Made by a program: the position numbers and the translations under genes. Shown piece by piece: positions 1 to 7,628 of a stretch of 64,000 bases of DNA. The notes under the pieces were generated by a model. That model was not told the origin of the DNA. It ran no database searches and was given only the letters and a program-made list of their open reading frames with translations. This DNA comes from Planctomycetota bacterium (lineage in GTDB: Bacteria; Planctomycetota; UBA1135; GCA-002686595), in NCBI GenBank assembly GCA_016795325.1, contig JAEUHY010000016.1, forward strand, positions 1-64,000. Direction: 5' to 3'. Each line of letters starts with the position of its first letter. Within the stretch, counting starts at the first letter, position 1.

Positions 1-1
1 G

Positions 2-421
2 TACCGCATGGAGCTCAACACGGCCAAGGCGGTGCTGGGCGCGGACACGCTGGTGTCGGATCTGACCTACGACGCGATCGCCGCCTTCAACACCTGCGAC
101 CGCGTGATGAAGAAGAAGAGCGGCAAGCCCAAGGCCGAGCCCAGCTTTCTCAAGACGCGACGCACGCTGCGGCTGTGCTTGGCGTTCGCCGAGCAGAGCA
201 GGCTGATCGGGTGCTCGCCCGTGCCCGCGAGTAAGGACGCGCTGCCGGGTGAGAGTGGTAAGCAGACATCCGCGGACGCGACGAGCCCCACGCCCGAGAA
301 GCCCAAGAAGGGCAAGCGCCGCGGCGCGCTCGTGCTCGAGGTCTCGCAGCCCGATGCCGAAGCAGCCGCCGACGTCGCCGAGGCGATGATCGCTGCGACC
401 GCGCCCGAGACCGCCGCGTAG
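2..421 (+). CDS. C-terminal part of an unrecognised protein (cut by left edge)
   Basis: The frame is open to the left edge, so the true start may lie outside the window; the first in-window ATG is at 8. The N-terminal half looks folded, with a helical segment followed by a basic Lys-rich stretch (KKKSGKPK). The C-terminal half is low-complexity, with Pro, Lys and Ala runs and an acidic Ala-rich tail. I do not recognise the family. It precedes a tyrosine recombinase by about 100 bp on the same strand, so it may belong to the same mobile unit. Coding status is supported only by the open frame and third-position GC. Confidence 0.45.
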   Translation, partial: YRMELNTAKAVLGADTLVSDLTYDAIAAFNTCDRVMKKKSGKPKAEPSFLKTRRTLRLCLAFAEQSRLIGCSPVPASKDALPGESGKQTSADATSPTPEKPKKGKRRGALVLEVSQPDAEAAADVAEAMIAATAPETAA

Positions 422-517
422 GTCCAACTCGCCACCGTCGACGCTCGGCGTCGTCGCAGACCGGTTCGTTCGCGCCTCGCGAGCGGGTCGGTCTTCTCCA
501 CTCAAGTGGAGGCGACG

Positions 518-1396
518 ATGGATCTTCGACAAGCGCTGCAGGTCTACCTGCTGCAACTGCGTGCCGACGGCCGCAGCCCGCACACGATCAAGAGCTACGA
601 GCGGCACCTCGGGTCGCTGCTCGACTGGCTCGCCAAGCACGGCCGGAGCGCTGCGTTGGACGAGATCACCCCGCAGGTGCTGGCGGAGTTCTTGGTGTCC
701 GACGACGTGCGCGCGAGCGGCCGTGGGGGGCTGCGATCGACGTCGACGGTCAACGCCGTGCGGACCTCGCTGCGCGTCGTCTTCGGTTGGTTGCACGACG
801 CAGGCCACACGCGCATCAACCCCGCGCGTCTGATCCGCCGCGCCATCTGCTCGCCGCCGCCGCCCAAGGGACTGAGCGACGATCAGCTCGACCGACTGCG
901 AAGCGTGCTCGCGAATGCGACCGGCGTCGCCGCTGCGCGCGACCGGGCCATGGTCGCCTTGATGCTGGGCAGCGGCCTGCGCATCGGATCCACCGTGGCC
1001 CTCGACGCCGGGGACGTGGACCTCGCGAACGGCGTGCTCACCGCCCGCTGCGTGAAGCGCGACCGCGTCCAGCGCGTCTACTTCGGCGCCGAAGCGCGGG
1101 CCGAGCTGCAGCGTCTGATCGCAGGCCTGCCCGGCCCCGGCCCGCTGTTCCGCGCGCCCAACGGCGAGCGCCTGACCGTCCGCCAAGCCTGTCGCCGCAT
1201 CACCGCCTGGCTCGACCGCGCCGGCATCCACGACGCATCGCCTCACTCCCTGCGCCACACGTTCGCCACCCGCCTCCTGGCGCGCACCGGGGACGTGTTC
1301 CTGGTCCAGAAGGCGCTGGGGCACCGCTCGATCGCGTCGACCGCTGTCTACCTGCAAGTCGACGAGGAGCGGCTGCGGAAGGTCTTGGCGGTGTGA
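518..1396 (+). CDS. Tyrosine recombinase, XerC/XerD-like
   Basis: Site-specific recombinase of about 292 residues, the usual XerC/D size. An N-terminal SAM-like core-binding domain (about residues 1-105; 'SPHTIKSYERHL' motif) precedes the catalytic domain. Visible catalytic residues are Arg in GSGLRIGS, the HSLRHTF box (H-x-x-R), the LGHRSI histidine and the nucleophile Tyr in STAVYLQV. I chose ATG 518 over an in-frame GTG at 506 because GGAGG lies at 508-512, 5 nt upstream of 518. A decayed copy of its 3' end lies at about 2.48-2.63 kb, bracketing the minus-strand pair next door. It lacks an obvious integron-integrase insertion, so I call it Xer-like and not IntI. Confidence 0.9.
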   Translation: MDLRQALQVYLLQLRADGRSPHTIKSYERHLGSLLDWLAKHGRSAALDEITPQVLAEFLVSDDVRASGRGGLRSTSTVNAVRTSLRVVFGWLHDAGHTRINPARLIRRAICSPPPPKGLSDDQLDRLRSVLANATGVAAARDRAMVALMLGSGLRIGSTVALDAGDVDLANGVLTARCVKRDRVQRVYFGAEARAELQRLIAGLPGPGPLFRAPNGERLTVRQACRRITAWLDRAGIHDASPHSLRHTFATRLLARTGDVFLVQKALGHRSIASTAVYLQVDEERLRKVLAV

Positions 1397-1417
1397 TCAG
1401 GCGTTCCCAGACCAGTG

Positions 1418-1636
1418 TCAGCCGGTCGACGTGCTGACACGGCCTAGGAAGGAGCTTTGACGCTTGGCTGCGTCGATCGCCTCCCCTTGGGATGCGAAAC
1501 GCCCTTTGGAGTGCTCCGGGGGATGCTCCGGGATGGCCCGGATAACGACCCACCGTGCCGCCGCCCGATCCGCAGAACTCCGCGCGCCTTCCTTACCGGC
1601 CGTGGCCTTACCGCTGCGTTCGTTGTCCGGCTTCAT
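1418..1636 (-). CDS. Small DUF2188-like protein
   Basis: A 72-aa minus-strand frame starts with ATG 3 nt after the stop of the membrane-protein gene at 1640, which implies co-transcription. The middle reads WVVIRAIPEHPPEHSKGRF, then SQGEAIDAAKRQ. That resembles the short 'W-x-V ... eAi-aAk' single-domain proteins (DUF2188 type) common on mobile elements, but this is pattern memory and not a search. Function is unknown. It overlaps plus-strand frames with no recognisable content. The gene sits directly downstream of the Xer-like recombinase, tail to tail. Confidence 0.5.
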   Translation of the reverse strand: MKPDNERSGKATAGKEGARSSADRAAARWVVIRAIPEHPPEHSKGRFASQGEAIDAAKRQSSFLGRVSTSTG

Positions 1637-1639
1637 GAC

Positions 1640-2314
1640 CTACTTCTTCGTCTCGGCGGAGGTACTTTCTCCACCCCCTTGCCTGGTAGCCGCGTCGGCT
1701 CGAGCACCGAACAGAATGTAGCACCCTAGGGCCACTCCAGCGAGTAGGCCGGCCAACAGTAGCCAGAGCTGTCCTCGATCGATCTTGCTCTTGCGTCCTA
1801 GGTTGCGGTTCAGGAGCGAGTTCGCGGCCTTCGTGGTGAGCTTGTAAGAGATGGCGAGGGCTTCTGCTGCGCTCTCGAGTTCGGTGGGGTGGACCTCGGT
1901 TTGGGGTGGCCAACCCAGGTGGCCGCTGGCAAAGACCTGCCGGGCATCGCCGCTGCTGTTGGGTGCCACGTCCGGCTTGGCGACGACCAACTTGCCATCC
2001 TGGTTCTCGCGGCTTCTGATCACGATCAGGACCGTTGCTAAGCCTACAGCCATCGCCAGCATGCTCATGAGCAGCAGGATGCGCACGAGCCACGAGAGCC
2101 AAGTCGGCTCGATGCCGCTGACCTCCCCGAGCTTGAACAGCCCGAGGCCCAGCACCGCCGCCACCAAAGTCAGGATTCCGTTCTCACGATGCGCGAGTCT
2201 CGCGGCGTTCTCCGTCTCCGCCTCCCAGCGACCTTGCGCATGCTCCAGCGCGACCCGCAGAGCGCCTTCGTCTGGAATGTTGAGCGCCTCATCCGGCTGT
2301 TTCGCGCTGCCCAT
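1640..2314 (-). CDS. Three-TM membrane protein of unknown function
   Basis: A protein of 224 residues. An N-terminal amphipathic helix (about 15-45, 'RWEAETENAARLAHRENG') leads into TM1 (about 47-68), TM2 (about 75-100) and a soluble middle region rich in helix. A C-terminal TM3 follows (about 183-205, 'LWLLLAGLLAGVALGCYILF'), with a short cytosolic tail. I do not recognise a named family. The build, amphipathic helix then hairpin TM then late TM, recalls small membrane effectors found in defence islands, which is only an inference. It is the first gene of a two-gene minus-strand unit with the DUF2188-like gene, bracketed by recombinase sequence. Confidence 0.7.
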   Translation of the reverse strand: MGSAKQPDEALNIPDEGALRVALEHAQGRWEAETENAARLAHRENGILTLVAAVLGLGLFKLGEVSGIEPTWLSWLVRILLLMSMLAMAVGLATVLIVIRSRENQDGKLVVAKPDVAPNSSGDARQVFASGHLGWPPQTEVHPTELESAAEALAISYKLTTKAANSLLNRNLGRKSKIDRGQLWLLLAGLLAGVALGCYILFGARADAATRQGGGESTSAETKK

Positions 2315-2469
2315 GATCGCTCGAAGTCTAGTTCCGCGAGGACAGCAGTGTCGACTAGTCGCTCGACGACGTTGTCGGGTCAGGACGACTGAGTCTCTCC
2401 TGGCTGCCGCCCGCGTTGGCCGTCCGATCCGCCTTCTGCTGCAACGCCGCGCTGCCCGATCGCGCCTCC

Positions 2470-2632
2470 TCCCACGGCGCCATGCACCACACCTGCGCTA
2501 CTCCTTGGGGGTGCGCATCTTGGCCTGCACCGCCGCCTGTTCCTGGTCCAGCGCGCGCTCCGGCACCGCTTGATTGCCAGTACGGCCGTCTACTTGTCCG
2601 TGTCCGACCAGCGGCCTCCGTGAGGCGCCGTC
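2470..2632 (+). pseudogene. Decayed 3' end of a tyrosine recombinase
   Basis: The DNA matches the 3' end of the recombinase at 518-1396 with many substitutions and indels. TTCCTGGTCCAG is shared (about 1308 and 2540), followed by a CACCGCT-GAT-GC block. One frame gives HRLIASTAVYLSVSD against HRSIASTAVYLQVDE in the intact gene, including the nucleophilic Tyr. The frame breaks upstream (HAPHLRYS versus SLRHTF region) and stops after the Tyr motif. Similarity seems to extend past the end of the gene (TGCTGAC at about 1430 and 2638). It is a non-functional duplicate. Confidence 0.7.
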
Positions 2633-2821
2633 GGCATTGCTGACGAGACGCCTGGGATGGATGCCGATGCTCGCGCTGCGTGCTAGCACATCCCCCCGCG
2701 AACATCGGCTTGGCATCGTTCTAGTCCGCGAGCGCATCGAAGCACCCCGTGTCGTGCTGCTGCCCCGCCGCTCGGCGCGTTGCGCGACGGCAGCGCGTGG
2801 CCGTAGGGTGGGAAATAGACC

Positions 2822-3967
2822 GTGAAGCGCCGAGCGCGATCGACCAAGGCCAAGCGAGCCACGGAGACCGTTTCCAAAGAACGCGGGACCGCGCGCTCTC
2901 GATCTCCGAAAATCACATCGGACTCACTGCCGGACGTCCAGTCGTCTCGCACGCCCGTCCTTGCTGTCGAAAGGCGGCTGCAGGCGTTCGGTGCAGCGGC
3001 TGAGGCGTGGCGCGAATGGGCCAGGCGACAGAAGAACTTGTCGAGCACTGGCGAGTGGATTGACCAACTGAACGACTCGTTGAACGCGATCAGCCGGGGA
3101 TGCCCGCCTTCGATCCTCGCGCCCCACATGTCCTGGCGCTTGATCGACGCTATCGGTGACTTCTTGCGGCACGCGAGATTCGCCGCGCAGTTGCGAGGGA
3201 TCAGCACGACGAAGCGCGAAGTTGCGGCGCTGAGCTCCCGGCTTCGCAAGTTGGCTGCGGCGCATCCGACTGCTCCGACAGAAGACGGCCCCGCTCCAGC
3301 GCTCAACGAAGAAGGTCGACCACTGGCGACCCGCGAGTTGCTGGCGCTCTGCGAGGAGGCCAACGCTCAGGTCAGCGAGCCCACGAGGGCCGCCACCTCC
3401 AATCTCGCAGCACTCGAACGCAAGCTGGTCAGTTCAGGTCTCGCTCAGCGCCTCGGATTCCGCGGGGGGCCGCTCAAACTCGAGATCGACCATCCGTCGC
3501 CAGCATGCGAGACGCATACATACGTCTGCTTCGATCCAGATGGCGCGGGCGCGACGCTGCCGTTCATGCGATTCGAGGGGCGCGCTGTCCGCGTCAACAA
3601 GACGCCCTCCGACGTGCAGCAGAGAGCGTACGAGCACATCGGCGCAGTGATGCGCAGATGGATTCGGGTGCTGCGGCGGGAGCTAGGTGAGCGCGAGGTT
3701 CCGGCCGAACACGTGCGCGGCGCGATCGCTCGTCCAACGTTGACCGAGAACGCGAAGCGAATTGCGCGTGCGTTGTTGGACCTCCCCGAGGGCGTCGGCC
3801 TCGCCCGCAAGGAAATCCCGACCAAGACCGGCGTGCCCCTTGGTTCGGTAAATCGCGCAATGAGAGAGCTCCGGTCGTGGGGCGTTCGGCGTGGTCCGAG
3901 GGGAACCGGGTACTCGATCGCTGACGCGGAGAGTCACGCTGCGCTGAAGCGCGCGACTGGCATGTGA
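2822..3967 (+). CDS. Putative replication initiator / DNA-binding protein with C-terminal winged helix
   Basis: A protein of 381 residues that I cannot place in a named family. The N-terminus is very basic (about 1-45). The middle contains helical segments and a CETHTYVCFDPDGAG stretch. The C-terminus (about 305-370) reads as a winged helix, with an 'AKRIARALLDLPEG' helix, 'KTGVPLGSVNRAMRELRSWG' as a recognition unit and a wing 'RRGPRGTGYSI'. The gene ends inside a run of five 11-bp-phased GTGATCG iterons and is followed by primase and helicase genes, so I infer that it binds the iterons as an initiator or repressor. GTG 2822 is used; no strong Shine-Dalgarno is seen. Confidence 0.65.
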   Translation: MKRRARSTKAKRATETVSKERGTARSRSPKITSDSLPDVQSSRTPVLAVERRLQAFGAAAEAWREWARRQKNLSSTGEWIDQLNDSLNAISRGCPPSILAPHMSWRLIDAIGDFLRHARFAAQLRGISTTKREVAALSSRLRKLAAAHPTAPTEDGPAPALNEEGRPLATRELLALCEEANAQVSEPTRAATSNLAALERKLVSSGLAQRLGFRGGPLKLEIDHPSPACETHTYVCFDPDGAGATLPFMRFEGRAVRVNKTPSDVQQRAYEHIGAVMRRWIRVLRRELGEREVPAEHVRGAIARPTLTENAKRIARALLDLPEGVGLARKEIPTKTGVPLGSVNRAMRELRSWGVRRGPRGTGYSIADAESHAALKRATGM

Positions 3968-4014
3968 TCGCGCGGCGATCGCTTCGTGATCGCTTCGTGA
4001 TCGGTATGTGATCG
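3964..4014 (+). repeat. Iteron array, five GTGATCG units at 11-bp spacing
   Basis: GTGATCG occurs at 3964, 3986, 3997 and 4008, and the variant GCGATCG at 3975, so the units are exactly 11 bp apart, one helical turn. The middle units extend to GCTTCGTGATC repeated twice and GGTATGTGATC once. The array straddles the stop codon of the preceding gene and ends 19 bp before the next ATG (4033). Phased iterons beside primase and helicase genes are what an iteron-type replication origin or an autorepressor operator looks like; the sequence alone does not separate these. Confidence 0.75.
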
Positions 4015-4032
4015 CGACTTGTCGATCTCGCG

Positions 4033-4359
4033 ATGGATCCGTCCGGCGATCCTTCGGGCATGCAGATCGCTGCAAATTTCCTATCGCTGTCGAGCGCTGC
4101 CGCCCGATCGGCACTGAGTCCCTCCGACCTCTTCGCCGCCATAGCGCAGGGCTCCACCGGGCAGATCGCCGAGGTCCTCGGCATTCCCAGCCACTGCATC
4201 GGCCACCTTGTTCGCGATCGAAAGATCAGCCCCGCCAAGGGGCCGGCCGGGGCCATCCAGTGGACCCGCGGCGGGGTGTTTCGCACGGCGTCGCCCCTGC
4301 ATCTATCGGTGACGGAGGTCTCTGAGCGGCTCGCCCAAAGTCAGGGAGGCCGTCCGTGA
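4033..4359 (+). CDS. Small DNA-binding-type protein of the replication module
   Basis: A protein of 108 residues. The central part 'STGQIAEVLGIPSHCIGHLV' followed by 'RDRKIS' resembles an excisionase/MerR-type helix-turn-helix, with a C-terminal 'HLSVTEVSERLAQ' helix. Precise family unknown. It begins 19 bp after the iteron array and its stop overlaps the GTG of the primase gene (GTGA at 4356-4359), so the two are translationally coupled. A regulatory role at the iterons is plausible but is inference. Confidence 0.65.
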   Translation: MDPSGDPSGMQIAANFLSLSSAAARSALSPSDLFAAIAQGSTGQIAEVLGIPSHCIGHLVRDRKISPAKGPAGAIQWTRGGVFRTASPLHLSVTEVSERLAQSQGGRP

Positions 4360-5201
4360 GCGCGCTTCCCGACGGACTCGCGCGCGTCGGCTCGCGCCAA
4401 CCCTGTCCCATCTGCTCGAAGCCCGACTGGTGCCTTGTCGCCGAAGACGGCTCGCGCGCCATCTGCCAGCGGGTCGAATCTGGTCGCCGTGCGGGCGAAG
4501 CCGGATGGCTGCACGTGCTTCGAGCCGACGCCCTGCGCCAAACCAAGCGACGCAACGTCACGGTCGACCTGCGTTCGCCTGACTTCACCGACGCCGCGGC
4601 CGCCGCTGAGCTGTTTCACGCTCCCCAGGGGCCGACCGGAGTCGGAGATCTGGCTCTGTCGCTCGGCGTGACCACGCACTCGCTCAAGCGACTCCACGCC
4701 GGCTGGAACGGCTGGGCTTGGACGTTCCCGATGAAGGACGCGCACGGCGCAACGATCGGCATTCGGTTGCGCCGGCCCAACGGCGACAAGCTCGCGGTCA
4801 AGGGCTCGCGCCAAGGGCTATTCATCCCTGACTGGATCGATCCACGGGAGCGCCTGCTCGTCGTGGAGGGGCCGAGCGATACGGCTGCTGCGCTCGACCT
4901 CGGTTTCGCCGCCATCGGACGGCCGAGTTGCTCCGGCGGCGTCGAGCTTGTCCGCCGCTACGTCATGAGGGCGCAGGCCAAGGAGGTTGCCATCTTCGCT
5001 GACGCGGATGGTCCCGGTCGCGCGGGCGCCGCCGATCTTGCCAAGCGACTCGCGCCGTTCGCTCGCGTCCGTGTGGCGGAGCCTCCGGGCTCGCTCAAGG
5101 ACGTGCGCGAGTGGCTCCGCTCCGGGGCATGCACAGCAGATGTCGAGCGCGCAGTCGAAGCGGCGCCACAAGTCCACGTGAGCGTGAGGGCGCAATCATG
5201 A
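4356..5201 (+). CDS. Toprim-domain primase with N-terminal zinc finger
   Basis: A protein of 281 residues. An N-terminal zinc ribbon at about 16-37 shows CPIC, then W-x-C and a later Cys (CPIC...WC...IC), as in phage and plasmid primases. A central linker is followed by a Toprim fold, with 'RLLVVEGPSDTAAALDLG' (catalytic Glu) and 'VAIFADADGPGRAGA' (the DxD pair) around 165-245. Toprim primases make RNA primers or cooperate with a replicative helicase. GTG start at 4356 overlaps the upstream stop, and GGAGG sits at 4345-4349. The downstream gene is the helicase, coupled by an ATGA overlap. The set forms the replication core of the element. Confidence 0.85.
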   Translation: MSALPDGLARVGSRQPCPICSKPDWCLVAEDGSRAICQRVESGRRAGEAGWLHVLRADALRQTKRRNVTVDLRSPDFTDAAAAAELFHAPQGPTGVGDLALSLGVTTHSLKRLHAGWNGWAWTFPMKDAHGATIGIRLRRPNGDKLAVKGSRQGLFIPDWIDPRERLLVVEGPSDTAAALDLGFAAIGRPSCSGGVELVRRYVMRAQAKEVAIFADADGPGRAGAADLAKRLAPFARVRVAEPPGSLKDVREWLRSGACTADVERAVEAAPQVHVSVRAQS

Positions 5202-7036
5202 ATCCGCCGGAAGCGAACATCGAACTGCGCGTTCAGGGCCGCGGGCAGCGCGTCGTGGTGGTGGCTGTGCTCGATGACGACGTCGAGAAGCCCCTGGGAC
5301 GCGGAGACATCGCCGACCCCAAGCACCGCGCGAAGCTCGCCAAGGCCCTGTGCGACGAGTTTCCAGCCGTCCAGGCCGAGTCCGCACGAAACGCGATCGA
5401 CGAGATGGCCAGCAGGCACCTCAATTCGGCGCAACCCGCGCGCCCGCGTTCTCCTGCGTCGACCGACGACGATCAGGATGACCGTCCTGCATCGACGCTG
5501 ACCGACACTTGCAACGCGGAGCGACTCGTACGTGCGCACGGCGAAAAACTGCGCTACTGCCACCTGTGGAAGAAGTGGCTCGTCTGGGACGGTAGGCGCT
5601 GGCGCGAGGATGACCGAGGCCGCGTCATGGGTCTCTCCAAGCAAGTCGTCCGCGCGTTTCAGAAGAACGCTCTCGCGATCGAGGACCCGGACAAGCGGCG
5701 GAGGACGCTTGAGTGGGGGATCAAGTCCGAGACATCTGAGCGCCGCAAGGCGATGGTCGACCTCGCGCGAAGCGAGTCGGGCATCCCGGTTTCGCCGGAC
5801 GAACTCAACCGCGATCCGTGGCTCCTCAATTGCCAGAACGCCACGATCGACCTGCGCACGGGTGAGCTTTGCGCGCACAAGCAATCCGACCTGATCACCA
5901 AGGTCTGCTCAACCAACCTGGATCTCGCTGCTTCATGTCCGCGATGGCTCGCGTGTCTGCAGCGCGTGCTGCCCGACGATCGCGTCCGCAGCTACTTCCA
6001 GCGCTTCTGCGGCTACTGCCTGACCGGCGAAGTGAGCGAGCAGATGATCCTCATCGCCACTGGAGATGGAGCGAACGGCAAGAGCACCGTGTTCCGCGTG
6101 CTCCAAGAGGTGCTTTCGAACTGCTACGCCATCCAGATATGTGCGGACTTGCTGACGTCCAAGTCACAGCGTGGTCACCCAACCGAAGTAGCTGACCTGT
6201 TCGGTATTCGGCTGGCCGTGGGAATAGAAACGTCGCAGCACCAAGAACTCGACGTACCCCTCATCAAGCAGCTCACCGGTGGCGATCGATTGCGCGCGCG
6301 CCGCATGCGCGAGGACTTCTGGGAGTTCGAGCCCACCCACAAGATTGTCCTCGTCACGAACCACCTGCCACGCGTCCCGGTGGACGACTACGCGATGTTG
6401 CGACGCCTCCATCGCCTTCCGTTCGAGGTGACGATCCCCGTCGAGGAGCGCGACAAGAACCTGCTCTCTGATCTCCTGCGCGAGCGCGACGGCGTGCTGG
6501 CGTGGATGGTGGAAGGCTGCCGGGCGTGGCGTGAGCGAGGACTTGACCCGCCCGAGGAGGTGCGGTTTCCCACGCCTACTGTCGCGCCACACCCCGTCGA
6601 CGAGTTCATCGCGCAGCGCGTCGTTCGCCGGCCTGGCGCCCGGACCAAGGCGGCGGTGCTGTACAGGGTCTTCCAGGCCTGGTGCATCACGCGTGAGTGC
6701 GCGGTCGTGACGCAAACGGATTTCGGAACTCGCATGGGGCGAGCCGGCATCGGCCGCCACAAAAGCGGTGGCGTCGTTGTGTATCTCGACACTGAGTTGA
6801 AGGAGGAACTCGATCGAGCCCAGGGAGGGTTGGGGACGGTTGGGGACCATTTTCAGGTTCAACCGCCTACTGCGTCTCGCGAGAGCACTAACACGAAACT
6901 GGTCCCCGACGATCCCCAACTGTCCCCAGACCCTTTCGGAGCGCCAGAATTCGCCGGCGAATCCGCGAAGGTTAATGCGCCTCTGGGTGCAGAGCTTGAG
7001 GCCGACGACGATGGCCTGATCGGAGGCTGGAGATGA
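5198..7036 (+). CDS. D5/P4-family primase-helicase (superfamily 3)
   Basis: A protein of about 612 residues. The start is ATG 5198, overlapping the primase stop as ATGA; an upstream in-frame ATG at 5111 would run through the primase gene and is rejected. A D5_N-type region (about 110-270; 'LRYCHLWKKWLVWDGRRW') precedes the SF3 helicase. Walker A is GDGANGKST, followed by 'GGDRLRARRMREDFWEF' and the sensor/motif C 'HKIVLVTNHLP'. These proteins unwind at phage, satellite or plasmid origins. The C-terminus is winged-helix-like (about 480-560) plus an acidic tail. Coupled to the next gene by an ATGA overlap at 7033. Confidence 0.9.
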   Translation: MNPPEANIELRVQGRGQRVVVVAVLDDDVEKPLGRGDIADPKHRAKLAKALCDEFPAVQAESARNAIDEMASRHLNSAQPARPRSPASTDDDQDDRPASTLTDTCNAERLVRAHGEKLRYCHLWKKWLVWDGRRWREDDRGRVMGLSKQVVRAFQKNALAIEDPDKRRRTLEWGIKSETSERRKAMVDLARSESGIPVSPDELNRDPWLLNCQNATIDLRTGELCAHKQSDLITKVCSTNLDLAASCPRWLACLQRVLPDDRVRSYFQRFCGYCLTGEVSEQMILIATGDGANGKSTVFRVLQEVLSNCYAIQICADLLTSKSQRGHPTEVADLFGIRLAVGIETSQHQELDVPLIKQLTGGDRLRARRMREDFWEFEPTHKIVLVTNHLPRVPVDDYAMLRRLHRLPFEVTIPVEERDKNLLSDLLRERDGVLAWMVEGCRAWRERGLDPPEEVRFPTPTVAPHPVDEFIAQRVVRRPGARTKAAVLYRVFQAWCITRECAVVTQTDFGTRMGRAGIGRHKSGGVVVYLDTELKEELDRAQGGLGTVGDHFQVQPPTASRESTNTKLVPDDPQLSPDPFGAPEFAGESAKVNAPLGAELEADDDGLIGGWR

Positions 7037-7317
7037 CCTCCCGAGTTACCGTCCTCGCCTTTACTCCGGCCCGGCCGGTCGACGTGGCCGGCGGACTGCT
7101 CGGCTGGGTCGACCTGCGCGTGGGTGAGTTGCTAGTCGTCAACCGCGTTGCTGTTCGCCGCACGCGCGACGGCGCCCCCGCTTTGGCGTGGCCAGCCAGG
7201 AACGATCGACGAGGCATACGTCGATTCGTAGTACGGCCGGAATGCCACGCAGCGCGGGTGGGCATCGAGGCTGTCGTGTTCGCGGAACTGGCGCGGCAAG
7301 GGTTGGTGCTGGCATGA
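7033..7317 (+). CDS. Small conserved protein between helicase and HTH genes
   Basis: A protein of 94 residues beginning at the ATGA overlap with the helicase stop. The strand pattern 'VTVLAFTPARPVDVAGGLLGWVDLRVGELLVVNRVAVRRTRDG' suggests a small beta-rich domain. It reminds me of SpoVG-like folds ('...DLRVGELLV...'), but I would not assign it on that. Its stop overlaps the ATG of the next gene (ATGA, 7314-7317), so it belongs to the same coupled set. Confidence 0.7.
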   Translation: MTSRVTVLAFTPARPVDVAGGLLGWVDLRVGELLVVNRVAVRRTRDGAPALAWPARNDRRGIRRFVVRPECHAARVGIEAVVFAELARQGLVLA

Positions 7318-7628
7318 GCGCGTTTCACTCCTCAGGCGACGCTGTTAAGCGCCTCATCGCCAGCGTCGACGGTCTGCGCGAGGATTTGCGAAAAGCCCTG
7401 GAGCTGATCGTGCAGTCGAGCAACTGTCCCAGCGACGTGACGCCGCGACCCGCCGACCCGCAGCAGCTCCTGACCGCCGACGAGGTGGCCAAGCTGCTGC
7501 GCGTGGACCAACGGACGTTGCGCACGATGCGGCACGAGCGGAAGTTCCCGCGTCCGATCAGCGTCGGACGGTCGCTGCGCTGGCGGCGGAGCGCGGTCGA
7601 GCGCTGGATCGACGGGAGCGCGCGATGA
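7314..7628 (+). CDS. Excisionase/AlpA-type helix-turn-helix protein
   Basis: A protein of 104 residues; ATG 7314 is chosen because it overlaps the previous stop and the coupling pattern is consistent. After a coiled N-terminus (about 8-35), a MerR/excisionase HTH spans about 50-100. It reads 'LLTADEVAKLLRVDQRTLRTM', 'RHERKFPRPISVGRSLRWRR' and 'SAVERWIDG'. Proteins of this type set the direction of integration or excision or act as AlpA-like activators. It lies directly before, and overlaps, the integrase gene (ATGA at 7625-7628), the classical xis-int arrangement. Confidence 0.85.
   Translation: MSAFHSSGDAVKRLIASVDGLREDLRKALELIVQSSNCPSDVTPRPADPQQLLTADEVAKLLRVDQRTLRTMRHERKFPRPISVGRSLRWRRSAVERWIDGSAR

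Noticed and set aside
5111..5197. Upstream ATG extension of the helicase gene
   Set aside because: It would run through the 3' end of the primase gene; ATG 5198 at the ATGA overlap fits the coupling pattern of the whole module.
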